From NCBI GenBank assembly GCA_030017825.1, contig JASEGW010000088.1, forward strand, positions 1,290-6,355: DNA of 5,066 nt, given 5' to 3'. The notes under the pieces were generated by a model that searched no databases, had not been told where the DNA came from, and saw nothing but the letters and a program-made list of their open reading frames with translations. Position numbers and translations under genes: made by a program. This document shows positions 1-5,066 of this stretch, piece by piece; within the stretch, counting starts at the first letter, position 1; every line of letters begins with the position of its first letter. The stretch comes from a bacterium. GTDB taxonomy: Bacteria > UBA9089 > JAHJRX01.

Positions 1-1
1 C

Positions 2-511
2 TTTGGCTTAAGAGATAATGTTTATACAGGAAGGTTATGGCTTTCTTTTCCTACTTCAAATAAATCTGAGCTAGAAGTTGGAATAAGTGGAGCCAAAGGC
101 AAGGGCGTTCATTATAAAAAACATTTAGATAGAGCAGAGGTTTATGGAGTTGACCTAACTTATAAACTTTGGCCTTCTTCGTATACCCGCTTTCTCCTTC
201 AAGGGGAATGGTTACATCTAACTCGAGAAGTTCCTGTTGGAACATTAAAAAGAGATGGTTTTTATGCTTTGTTAAATTATAAATTTAATAGATACTGGAA
301 TGTAGGGTTAAGATATGATTATGCAGAAAGTGCCTGGCCTCCAATTGACAAAATCAATGATGAAGCTTCAACTTCTCTTATCATTTCCAGAAGCCTAACC
401 GAAACTACTGGAATGCGAGCTCAATATAAAAATAATAGTGGTTCCAAAGAAGATGAAGCTTATCTTCAGATTACTTTTGGAATTGGGCCTCATAGTCATC
501 AGTTAGAATAA
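2..511 (+). CDS. Outer-membrane beta-barrel protein, C-terminal part (5' end outside window)
   Basis: The reading frame is open from the left edge to a TAA stop at 509-511, giving 169 visible residues; the true start lies upstream. The protein is a run of short amphipathic strands rich in aromatic residues and separated by polar turns, for example RLWLSF, AEVYGVDLTYKLW, FLLQGEWLHL, YALLNYKFNRYWNVGLRYDY and AYLQITFGIG. This is the pattern of the closing strands of an outer-membrane barrel. It ends in GIGPHSHQLE, a short His-containing tail after the last strand. I associate similar Gly-Pro-His endings with barrel proteins encoded beside zinc/manganese ABC transporters, but this is recalled and not checked. 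The metal transporter genes follow on the same strand after 104 bp, so the inferred role is metal or metal-chelate passage across the outer membrane. No TonB box or plug domain can be assessed because the N-terminus is missing. A TTG at 269 lies inside this frame and is not a separate gene start. Confidence 0.75.
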   Translation, partial: FGLRDNVYTGRLWLSFPTSNKSELEVGISGAKGKGVHYKKHLDRAEVYGVDLTYKLWPSSYTRFLLQGEWLHLTREVPVGTLKRDGFYALLNYKFNRYWNVGLRYDYAESAWPPIDKINDEASTSLIISRSLTETTGMRAQYKNNSGSKEDEAYLQITFGIGPHSHQLE

Positions 512-548
512 TGGTAGGTATTAGATAGTAAAATTTGGTGCTCTAACA

Positions 549-582
549 TATAGGCTATGGCCGTGGTTTATAGACTATAGAC
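549..582. repeat. Degenerate 7-bp tandem repeat (TATRGAC type), spacer 1
   Basis: The spacer between the barrel gene and the solute-binding protein gene contains five adjacent units: TATAGGC, TATGGCC, GTGGTT (6 nt), TATAGAC, TATAGAC. The last two are identical and the first two differ from the consensus by one base each. The related GAC-ended 7-mers at 2408-2448 show that this is a repeat type shared between spacers. Its function is unknown. Short tandem heptanucleotide repeats are known from cyanobacterial intergenic DNA, and this may be a comparable class. Confidence 0.6.
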
Positions 583-602
583 AAAAAAGTTATGATAATT
601 TT

Positions 603-607
603 GGGAG
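603..607 (+). promoter_or_regulatory. Ribosome binding site deciding the solute-binding protein start
   Basis: GGGAG ends 8 nt before the ATG at 616. The in-frame ATG at 592 has only an A-rich stretch before it and would put eight extra residues ahead of the signal peptide. This site therefore supports the start at 616. Confidence 0.7.
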
Positions 608-615
608 ATATTTTC

Positions 616-1551
616 ATGAAGAAAATATTTGTAACTATTAGAATTATAGTAATACTAGCAATGTGTTTAACAAATATAGCTTCTGCAGCCAAAGAAATAA
701 ATATAGTAACTACTACCACAGATCTTATGGACTTAGTAAAGATGGTAGGAGGGAAAAGAGTTAAGGTGGTAAGTTTATCTCATGGCGATCAAAGTGGGTG
801 TGCTGGAGTGGAACCAAGGCCCAGCATGGTAATTTATCTAAGAAGCGCAGATATGTTAGTAAGAATTGGTATGGATTATGATCACTGGGCTGATAGCTTA
901 ATTGATGCTTCAAGAAATTCTAAGATTGTTTATGGAGCTAATGGCTATGTTGATGTTTCTGTAGGGATTAATAGACTGGAGGTTCCTAAAGGGAAAGTAG
1001 ATGCTAGTATGGGGCATATTCATCTTTATGGCAATCCCCACTACTGGCTTGACCCCCATAATGCAAAAGTTATTACCAAAAACATTTACGAAGGACTTTG
1101 TCGCATATCTCCAAAAAACTCTAATTGTTTTAAGGAAAATAGAGATGAATTTCTCTTAAAAATAGATATGGCTATCCAAGAATGGTCAAAGAAACTTAAA
1201 ATATTTCAAGGTAAAAAATTTGTTTCCTACCATACATCTTGGGTCTATTTTGCTAAGTGTTTTGGATTAAATATAGTAGGCACTTTGGAGCCAAAGTCAG
1301 GCATCCCTCCTTCTCCTGCCCATCTTAGAGGTCTTATTAAGATGATGAAGAAAGAAGGGATTAGTATGATTCTACACGAAAACTACTATCCTCAAAGAAC
1401 AACAGAGATGGTTTCTAAGGAAACAGGAGCAAAGATTCTTATTCTTCCTGTTTCAGTAGGTGGATTAAATGGAAAAATAGAAGATTACTTCTCCCTTTTC
1501 AACTATATAGTTAATAAAATTACCGAAAAAGAGAGTAAAAATTGTGAATAA
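616..1551 (+). CDS. Metal ABC transporter, periplasmic solute-binding protein (ZnuA/TroA-like, cluster A-I)
   Basis: A 311-residue protein with an N-terminal signal peptide: two lysines, a hydrophobic core at about 4-19, and a signal peptidase I site after ASA (residues 22-24). It belongs to the cluster A-I family that captures Zn, Mn or Fe in the periplasm and passes it to the permease. Support comes from VTTTTDLMDLVKMVGG (31-46), VEPRPSMVIYLRSADMLVRIGMDYDHW (65-91, in pieces), GNPHYWLDP (139-147), SYHTSWVYFAKCFGL (204-218) and a C-terminal acidic-aromatic helix. The second and third classical ligand positions are present as H142 and H206. The first, usually His in a DPH motif, is replaced by SGCAG (60-64), and the fourth, usually Asp, falls in PVSVGG (278-283). 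No long His-rich loop is present, though GHIHLYGNPHYWLDPH (133-148) is locally His-dense. C17 is not in a good lipobox. The gene overlaps the ATPase gene by 8 bp, indicating co-translation. The metal cannot be assigned. Confidence 0.88.
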   Translation: MKKIFVTIRIIVILAMCLTNIASAAKEINIVTTTTDLMDLVKMVGGKRVKVVSLSHGDQSGCAGVEPRPSMVIYLRSADMLVRIGMDYDHWADSLIDASRNSKIVYGANGYVDVSVGINRLEVPKGKVDASMGHIHLYGNPHYWLDPHNAKVITKNIYEGLCRISPKNSNCFKENRDEFLLKIDMAIQEWSKKLKIFQGKKFVSYHTSWVYFAKCFGLNIVGTLEPKSGIPPSPAHLRGLIKMMKKEGISMILHENYYPQRTTEMVSKETGAKILILPVSVGGLNGKIEDYFSLFNYIVNKITEKESKNCE

Positions 1552-2287
1552 ACCGCTTATTGGATTTAAAGAAGTTACTCTTGGCTATAGTCATAAGGTA
1601 ATTTTGTCTAATTTAAACTTTAGTATTTATGAAAAAGATTTTATAGGAGTGGTAGGTCCTAATGGAGTAGGCAAAACTACCCTCTTTCGGGGAATCCTTA
1701 ACTTGTTAAAACCTTTAAAAGGAAATATTTTCTATCAATCAAAGATAAGATATGGTTATGTTCCTCAAGTAGATACTATTGATGAAATCTTTCCTCTTAC
1801 GGTTTATGAAATTGTCTTAATGGGAAGATACTCTCAAATCTCTCTTTTTGGAAAACCAAAATCAATAGATAAAGAAAAAGTGTTTTCTGTGTTAGAGCAG
1901 CTAAAAATAAAGCCTTTAGCCCATAAAATCTATAGAGAGCTATCAGGCGGGCTAAGACAACGAGTCTTAATTGCCCGAGCTTTAGTCTGCGATCCCAATA
2001 TACTTATTCTTGATGAACCTACCAATAATTTAGATTTACCTAGCGAAAAAGCCATCATGGATTTAATAAAAGAATTGCACGTTCAGAAAAATATTACTGT
2101 AGTAATGGCTTCTCATCTATTAAATGTTGTGGTAAATTATGTGAAGAAAATTGCTTTTGTTGATTCTAGTGAATTTAAAATTCAAGATTTATCTTTTGCT
2201 CTAACAGGAGAGAATTTAAGTAAAGCCTACCATATAAAGACAAAAGTTGAAAATGTTAATGGTAGAAAAATAGTTATAGCCCAATAA
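1544..2287 (+). CDS. Metal ABC transporter, ATP-binding protein (ZnuC/MntB-like)
   Basis: A 247-residue ABC ATPase starting at GTG 1544, with a GAGAG ribosome site at 1531-1535 inside the end of the previous gene. All catalytic motifs are visible: the aromatic A-loop Y15, Walker A GPNGVGKT (38-45, K44), the Q-loop Q75 in YVPQ, the signature LSGGLRQR (133-140), Walker B ILILDE (153-158, catalytic E158), the D-loop NNLD (161-164) and the switch H191. The segment FPLTVYEIVLMGRY after the Q-loop is typical of the zinc/manganese transporter subgroup. Length is normal for the family. It sits on the cytoplasmic face and powers the permease encoded at 2468-3304. The 8-bp overlap with the solute-binding protein gene suggests coupled translation. 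The sequence looks intact and functional; substrate specificity resides in the partner proteins. Confidence 0.95.
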   Translation: MNKPLIGFKEVTLGYSHKVILSNLNFSIYEKDFIGVVGPNGVGKTTLFRGILNLLKPLKGNIFYQSKIRYGYVPQVDTIDEIFPLTVYEIVLMGRYSQISLFGKPKSIDKEKVFSVLEQLKIKPLAHKIYRELSGGLRQRVLIARALVCDPNILILDEPTNNLDLPSEKAIMDLIKELHVQKNITVVMASHLLNVVVNYVKKIAFVDSSEFKIQDLSFALTGENLSKAYHIKTKVENVNGRKIVIAQ

Positions 2288-2293
2288 AAGAAT

Positions 2294-2322
2294 TTGACAT
2301 AGATGTAAAATCTAAGCTTAAT
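2294..2322 (+). promoter_or_regulatory. Possible sigma-70-type promoter before the permease gene
   Basis: TTGACA (2294-2299) is an exact -35 consensus, followed at 17 bp by CTTAAT (2317-2322), a 4/6 match to the -10. It lies 7 bp after the ATPase stop, and the leader would be roughly 140 nt before the permease ATG. The -10 is weak and the region AT-rich, so a chance match is possible. The rest of the spacer up to 2407 holds no recognisable gene. Confidence 0.28.
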
Positions 2323-2407
2323 ACTTTGAGCACTAAATGAGATTAAAAATATGTTTTTATGACAGACTCAGATAGCAGTTTAATTATAGTAAAAGAGTGC
2401 TAAAAAC

Positions 2408-2449
2408 TAAAGACAAAAGACTGTGGACCAGTTTGTCTATTGTCTTTTT
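2408..2449. repeat. 7-bp repeats arranged as a palindrome; hairpin with T-tract
   Basis: Three units ending in GAC (TAAAGAC, AAAAGAC, TGTGGAC at 2408-2428) are followed by CAGTTT and two units beginning with GTC (GTCTATT, GTCTTTT at 2435-2448), which are inverted copies. As RNA, 2409-2421 pairs with 2435-2447 over 13 positions with one mismatch, and ACTG/CAGT could extend the stem through a bulge. Five T residues (2445-2449) overlap the 3' arm. The hairpin ends just before the permease ribosome site. It could act as a weak terminator or attenuator between ATPase and permease, or stabilise RNA, or be only a repeat element. Confidence 0.6.
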
Positions 2450-2467
2450 CTGAATAGGTAATAAATA

Positions 2468-3304
2468 ATGTTAGAATTATTTCAAATACCATTTATGCAA
2501 AAAGCCTTGTTGGTAAGTGTTGTAACTGGAGGATTTTTCTCTTTTTTAGGAGTTTATATTGTCTTACGCCGCATTGTCTTTGTAGGAATTGCTTTATCCC
2601 AGATTGCTGCTTGTGGCTTTGCTTTTGGTTTTCTTTTGGGGTTTAACCCTATATTTTATTCTGTAGTTTTTACCATAATAGGGGTAACTTTGTTTTCTTT
2701 TCATTCTGCTAAAAGTAAAATTTCTCGGGAGTCTTTTATTGGATTAACTTATACTGTTGCTGCATCTATAGCTATCTTATTTATTTCCAAGACAGCTCAA
2801 GGAAAAGCAAATATTTTAGACATTCTTTCTGGAAACATCCTTACGGTTACTGATCAACAAGTGAATTTTATAGCTATAGTATTTTTTATGGCCGCAATTT
2901 TACATTATCTTTTTTATAAACAATTTATTTTTTTATCATTTGATACTGAAACAGCTAAGACTTGTGGGCTAAAAACCAATTGGTGGAATTTTCTTTTTTA
3001 TTTAGTTTTGGGCGTAACCATTTCAGTAAGTATAAGAATCGCTGGAGTACTTCTAAGTTTTGGTTATTTAGTGATTCCAGCCATAAGTGCTCTTATTCTT
3101 ACTCAAAATATAAAAAGAGTCTTCTTTGTTGCAATAATTTGTGGGTTAACAGCCACATTTTTAGGACTATATATATCATTTGAGTTGGATCTTCCTTCAG
3201 GTCCTTCTATAATAACCATTCTTTGGATTATTTTTACTTTAGCTGTTTTAACAACAAAAGCTTTGAAGCATTTTGCATTCAAGCTAAAAATAGTAAAAGC
3301 ATAA
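2468..3304 (+). CDS. Metal ABC transporter, permease (ABC-3 family, ZnuB/MntB-like)
   Basis: A 278-residue, very hydrophobic inner-membrane protein with about eight membrane segments, the usual size for an ABC-3 (ZnuB/TroC) permease. Family marks are the N-terminal PFMQKALL, YIVLRRIVFVGIALSQIA (30-47, matching the conserved segment that often reads GDALSHA), DILSGNILTV in the middle, SFDTETAKTCGL before a long pair of helices, GVLLSFGYLVIPA near the core, and DLPSGPSIITI near the end. It forms the channel for the metal delivered by the protein at 616-1551 and is driven by the ATPase at 1544-2287. The ATG is preceded by a weak ribosome site, TAGGT, at 2455-2459. The 180-bp gap from the ATPase gene is unusual for this normally tight operon and carries a promoter-like sequence and a repeat hairpin, so expression may be partly uncoupled. 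The lysine-rich end (LKHFAFKLKIVKA) is a plausible cytoplasmic tail. Confidence 0.93.
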   Translation: MLELFQIPFMQKALLVSVVTGGFFSFLGVYIVLRRIVFVGIALSQIAACGFAFGFLLGFNPIFYSVVFTIIGVTLFSFHSAKSKISRESFIGLTYTVAASIAILFISKTAQGKANILDILSGNILTVTDQQVNFIAIVFFMAAILHYLFYKQFIFLSFDTETAKTCGLKTNWWNFLFYLVLGVTISVSIRIAGVLLSFGYLVIPAISALILTQNIKRVFFVAIICGLTATFLGLYISFELDLPSGPSIITILWIIFTLAVLTTKALKHFAFKLKIVKA

Positions 3305-3327
3305 GATATAAAAGTATTGTGTTTTTT

Positions 3328-3360
3328 AATAGATAGGTAACTATTTAGCATAAACCTAAG
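3328..3360 (+). repeat. Gene-end repeat copy A (shared with 4961-4987)
   Basis: AATAGATAGGTA at 3328-3339 is identical to 4961-4972, which overlaps the stop of the PLD gene. Both copies are followed by TAGCA (3346-3350; 4976-4980) and CTAAG (3356-3360; 4983-4987) at slightly different spacings. The TAGGTA core also occurs at 515-520 and 2455-2460. It is read as a degenerate dispersed intergenic repeat; no function is evident. Confidence 0.45.
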
Positions 3361-3421
3361 TTTAAAAATTAGTATTTCTGAGCATTAATTGAAATTAGGA
3401 AAATATTTAATTTTTAAACTT
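3358..3421. repeat. Inverted repeat, 14-bp perfect arms, after the permease gene
   Basis: The left arm AAGTTTAAAAATTA (3358-3371) is the exact reverse complement of 3408-3421. TATTT (3373-3377) can also pair with AAATA (3402-3406), lengthening the stem past a small internal mismatch. The element spans 64 bp and starts 54 bp after the permease stop. It could fold as a terminator-like stem for either strand, though the stem is almost pure A/T and there is no clean T-tract after it. It could also be a small repeat element. I see no direct target duplication at its ends. Confidence 0.55.
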
Positions 3422-3484
3422 CGCACTAAGGAAATATGTTGTTACATTGAACATTGCTGAATAGTTGCATAGAGTTAATATATG

Positions 3485-3512
3485 TTGTCTATAAAATGTA
3501 ATTTTATATATT
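3485..3512 (+). promoter_or_regulatory. Candidate promoter with operator-like dyad upstream of the PLD gene
   Basis: TTGTCT (3485-3490, 4/6 to the -35) and TATATT (3507-3512, 5/6 to the -10) are 16 bp apart. Between and overlapping them lies a perfect dyad, TATAAAAT-GTA-ATTTTATA (3490-3508). A 19-bp palindrome in that position is where a dimeric repressor would block polymerase. Transcription would begin near 3519, only a few bases before the ATG at 3526, so the message would be nearly leaderless. The AT-rich setting lowers confidence. Confidence 0.35.
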
Positions 3513-3525
3513 TAGCGAATCTTTT

Positions 3526-4965
3526 ATGAAAAAAACCTTAGCAATAGTCATACTACTATTTTCTGTTTTATTGATAGCAATAGATTATGCGCCCTTAAAA
3601 GCTTTAATCTTTCCAAAGAATCTTCCAGAAAGAACTCTTTTTTTATTTACAGACCCATTAAATATAAAGAATTCAACTAAAAACATAGAGAAAGTATTAG
3701 TTAAAGTAATAGATTCAGCTGTTAAGACTATAGATGTAGCTATCTATAGTCTTAATAGAAAGAATATATTAAATGCATTCTTACGTGCCCACCAAAGAGG
3801 AGTAAATATTCGGGTAATAACAGAAACAGATGCTTATAATAATCCTCGCTATAGACCAACTTATCAAACTATGCAAAAAGCAGGTATTACTGTCAAGCTT
3901 GATTGTAATATAGACAAGTATAGGCGTTTAATGCATAATAAATTTATCATTATAGATAAACAAAGAGTTTGGACTGGGTCATGTAATTTAACTGATTCTG
4001 ATATTAATGTTAATGCTAATGATGTTATTCTCATTAATTCAGAAGAGTTAGCCAAAGCTTATACTATAGAATTTGAAGAAATGTTTGTAGAGAACAGATG
4101 GGGTAATAGAAAGTATGACAATAATGAGGAGTATTTTACTGTAGCAGATAAAAAGATAGAACTATATATTTCTCCATCTGATGAAGTAGAAGAAAGAGTT
4201 ATAAGAGCTATTAATTCAGCTACTTCCAGCATTCATTTAGCCATGTTTTACCTAACCAATGATTTTATATATAAGGCTCTATCAAAAGCAATAAAAAGAG
4301 GTGTTGTGGTAAAAGCTGTTTTTGATGAGAGAGGAGCAAGCGATAATTACTCTAAAGCTCTTAATTTAGTTAGAAGTAAAAATGGAGTTATTGATGCTCT
4401 TTCTGGCTTAATCCATCATAAATTTGCCATAATTGACAAAGATGGACATGATCCAATAGTTATAACAGGGTCTGCAAATTGGTCTAATGCAGGTATGAAT
4501 CATAATGATGAAAATACTTTATTTATCCATGATAAGATTGCAGCTTCTCTTTATTTCAAACAGTGGTTAAAGATTTATCATGATGCTACTATAATTTATC
4601 CTCAATCTGCAAATAGCAAGCCACCTGAAGCGACTAGGGTAACTCATCATCATTATAATTGTCAGCCAGGTCATACAAGAATTGAATGGAATACATCTCA
4701 AATAGCTGCCACATCTTATAATTTGTATAAATCAAAAAAACCTGGTGGTCCTTATAAGCTTTTAGCAAATGTTTCTAAAAAAGAAGCTCAAGACTCTCCA
4801 GATTATCAAAAAAGGGGAAGAAAAAATGGCATTGGAGGCTCTTGTTACGCTCATTATAATGATTTTGATGTTACCCAAGGAGTTACATACTACTATGTGA
4901 TTACAACTTTAGTTGGAGATACAGAAAGCTCTTTTTCTAATGAATATTTAGAGAAGGTAGAATAG
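3526..4965 (+). CDS. Exported/membrane-anchored phospholipase D superfamily protein with C-terminal FN3-like domain
   Basis: A 479-residue protein. Residues 1-20 (MKK then a hydrophobic stretch) form a signal sequence or membrane anchor, and no clear AxA cleavage site is seen. Two PLD halves follow. The first has TIDVAIYSL (68-76), HNKFIIID (H137, K139, D144) and TGSCNLTD (150-157). The second has SIHLAMFYL (235-243), HHKFAIID (H297, K299, D304) and TGSANWSNAG (314-323). Both HKD motifs (HxKx4D) are intact, so it should be an active phosphodiesterase acting outside the cytoplasm; phospholipid (cardiolipin-like) or nucleic acid are both possible substrates. Residues about 366-479 look like a fibronectin type III domain (TRIEWNTS, YNLYKSKKPGGPYKLL, GVTYYYVITTL, ESSFSNEYLEKV), with a Gly/Lys/Arg-rich insertion at about 428-438. 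There is no obvious Shine-Dalgarno sequence; the ATG was chosen because it opens the signal sequence. It lies 221 bp after the permease gene behind its own promoter-like site, so it is probably not part of the metal operon. Confidence 0.88.
   Translation: MKKTLAIVILLFSVLLIAIDYAPLKALIFPKNLPERTLFLFTDPLNIKNSTKNIEKVLVKVIDSAVKTIDVAIYSLNRKNILNAFLRAHQRGVNIRVITETDAYNNPRYRPTYQTMQKAGITVKLDCNIDKYRRLMHNKFIIIDKQRVWTGSCNLTDSDINVNANDVILINSEELAKAYTIEFEEMFVENRWGNRKYDNNEEYFTVADKKIELYISPSDEVEERVIRAINSATSSIHLAMFYLTNDFIYKALSKAIKRGVVVKAVFDERGASDNYSKALNLVRSKNGVIDALSGLIHHKFAIIDKDGHDPIVITGSANWSNAGMNHNDENTLFIHDKIAASLYFKQWLKIYHDATIIYPQSANSKPPEATRVTHHHYNCQPGHTRIEWNTSQIAATSYNLYKSKKPGGPYKLLANVSKKEAQDSPDYQKRGRKNGIGGSCYAHYNDFDVTQGVTYYYVITTLVGDTESSFSNEYLEKVE
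3719..3758. repeat. Long hairpin inside the PLD coding region
   Basis: TTAAGACTATAGAT (3722-3735) is the exact reverse complement of 3742-3755, with a 6-nt loop. Outward, a G-T pair (3721/3756) and two more pairs (3720/3757, 3719/3758) extend it to 17 bp. It sits about 195 nt into the gene and encodes the conserved strand around KTIDVAIYSLN. Ten bases of the left arm, AGACTATAGA (3725-3734), are identical to 572-581 in the spacer 1 heptamer repeat. Confidence 0.7.
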
Positions 4966-4987
4966 ATAGGTATTGTAGCACACTAAG
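4961..4987 (+). repeat. Gene-end repeat copy B (shared with 3328-3360)
   Basis: AATAGATAGGTA (4961-4972) includes the PLD stop codon TAG at 4963-4965 and is identical to 3328-3339 after the permease gene. TAGCA (4976-4980) and CTAAG (4983-4987) follow, as in copy A. TAGGTATT (4967-4974) and GTAAAATT (4988-4995) are also found at 515-522 and 528-535 after the barrel gene. Confidence 0.45.
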
Positions 4988-4990
4988 GTA

Positions 4991-5051
4991 AAATTCGAAG
5001 CACGAAATTCGAAATCCGAAACAAATTCAAAATTCAAATCTCAAATGTTCA
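4991..5051. repeat. Degenerate 7-bp tandem repeat (AAATTCR type) downstream of the PLD gene
   Basis: Successive units are AAATTCG, AAGCACG, AAATTCG, AAATCCG, a short AAAC, AAATTCA, AAATTCA, AATCTCA and the 8-mer AATGTTCA. The first four end in CG and the later ones in CA, giving a two-part array. The trailing bases to 5066 look like further decayed units. The array may continue past the right edge. No open reading frame or terminator is visible in it. Confidence 0.7.
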
Positions 5052-5066
5052 AAACATCATTCACTC

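Noticed and set aside
51..245. Minus-strand reading frame opposite the barrel gene
   Set aside because: Overlaps the well-supported + strand frame and shows no recognisable domain.
269..511. Separate small gene of 80 residues starting at TTG
   Set aside because: The frame is open without a stop to the left edge and the barrel pattern continues upstream, so this is the tail of a longer gene.
571..599. Promoter TAGACT-17-GATAAT before the solute-binding protein gene
   Set aside because: The start would fall almost on the ribosome site, and the -35 lies in the heptamer repeat. Read-through from the barrel gene is simpler. Not excluded.
592..615. Alternative upstream ATG for the solute-binding protein gene (eight more residues)
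   Set aside because: No ribosome site precedes it, and the extra residues would sit in front of a good signal peptide. The ATG at 616 has GGGAG at the right spacing.
655..666. Lipobox at residues LAMC (C17) of the solute-binding protein
   Set aside because: Met before the Cys is a poor lipobox, and the following ASA-A is a better signal peptidase I site.
2329..2401. Inverted pair AGCACT (2329-2334) and AGTGCT (2396-2401)
   Set aside because: Only 6 bp with a 61-bp gap and no extension, so it is likely chance.
2962..3183. Plus-strand frame inside the permease gene
   Set aside because: Shadow of the permease in another frame, with composition unlike a real protein.
3103..3351. Minus-strand frame overlapping the permease end
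   Set aside because: Mostly opposite the permease coding region; no ribosome site or family features seen.
3864..4055. Minus-strand frame opposite the first HKD region
   Set aside because: Shadow of the PLD gene with no independent support.

Overview
The window is AT-rich (about one third G+C by eye) and codes almost entirely on the + strand. An outer-membrane beta-barrel protein next to a secreted solute-binding protein points to a Gram-negative (diderm) bacterium. The many degenerate intergenic repeats and low G+C would suit an uncultivated anaerobic lineage, but nothing here fixes the taxon.

Layout: (1) 2-511, the C-terminal part of an outer-membrane beta-barrel protein, cut by the left edge. 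(2) 616-1551, the periplasmic solute-binding protein of a cluster A-I (ZnuA/MntC/TroA-type) metal ABC transporter. (3) 1544-2287, its ATPase, overlapping the previous gene by 8 bp. (4) 2468-3304, its ABC-3 family permease, set apart by a 180-bp spacer with a promoter-like sequence and a palindromic repeat. (5) 3526-4965, an exported or membrane-anchored phospholipase D superfamily protein with two HKD motifs and a C-terminal fibronectin type III-like domain, probably a separate transcription unit with its own promoter. (6) 4966-5066, an intergenic tail made of degenerate 7-bp repeats.

Genes 1-4 read as one metal-uptake cassette: a barrel for passage across the outer membrane, a periplasmic carrier, and an ATPase/permease pair in the inner membrane. 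The metal (Zn, Mn or Fe) cannot be read from the sequence. The binding protein departs from classical ZnuA at two expected ligand positions, so its specificity is open. The PLD gene has no evident functional link to metal uptake.

The main non-coding signal is that the spacers are built from related parts. Two contain 7-bp units of the type TATRGAC, the last contains 7-bp units of the type AAATTCR, the hexamer TAGGTA occurs in all four, and two gene ends share a 12-bp identity followed by further matching blocks. A 14-bp perfect inverted repeat (3358-3421), an operator-like 19-bp dyad (3490-3508) and a long perfect hairpin inside the PLD coding region (3719-3758) complete the picture. I found no RNA genes, CRISPR array, insertion sequence or defence cassette.
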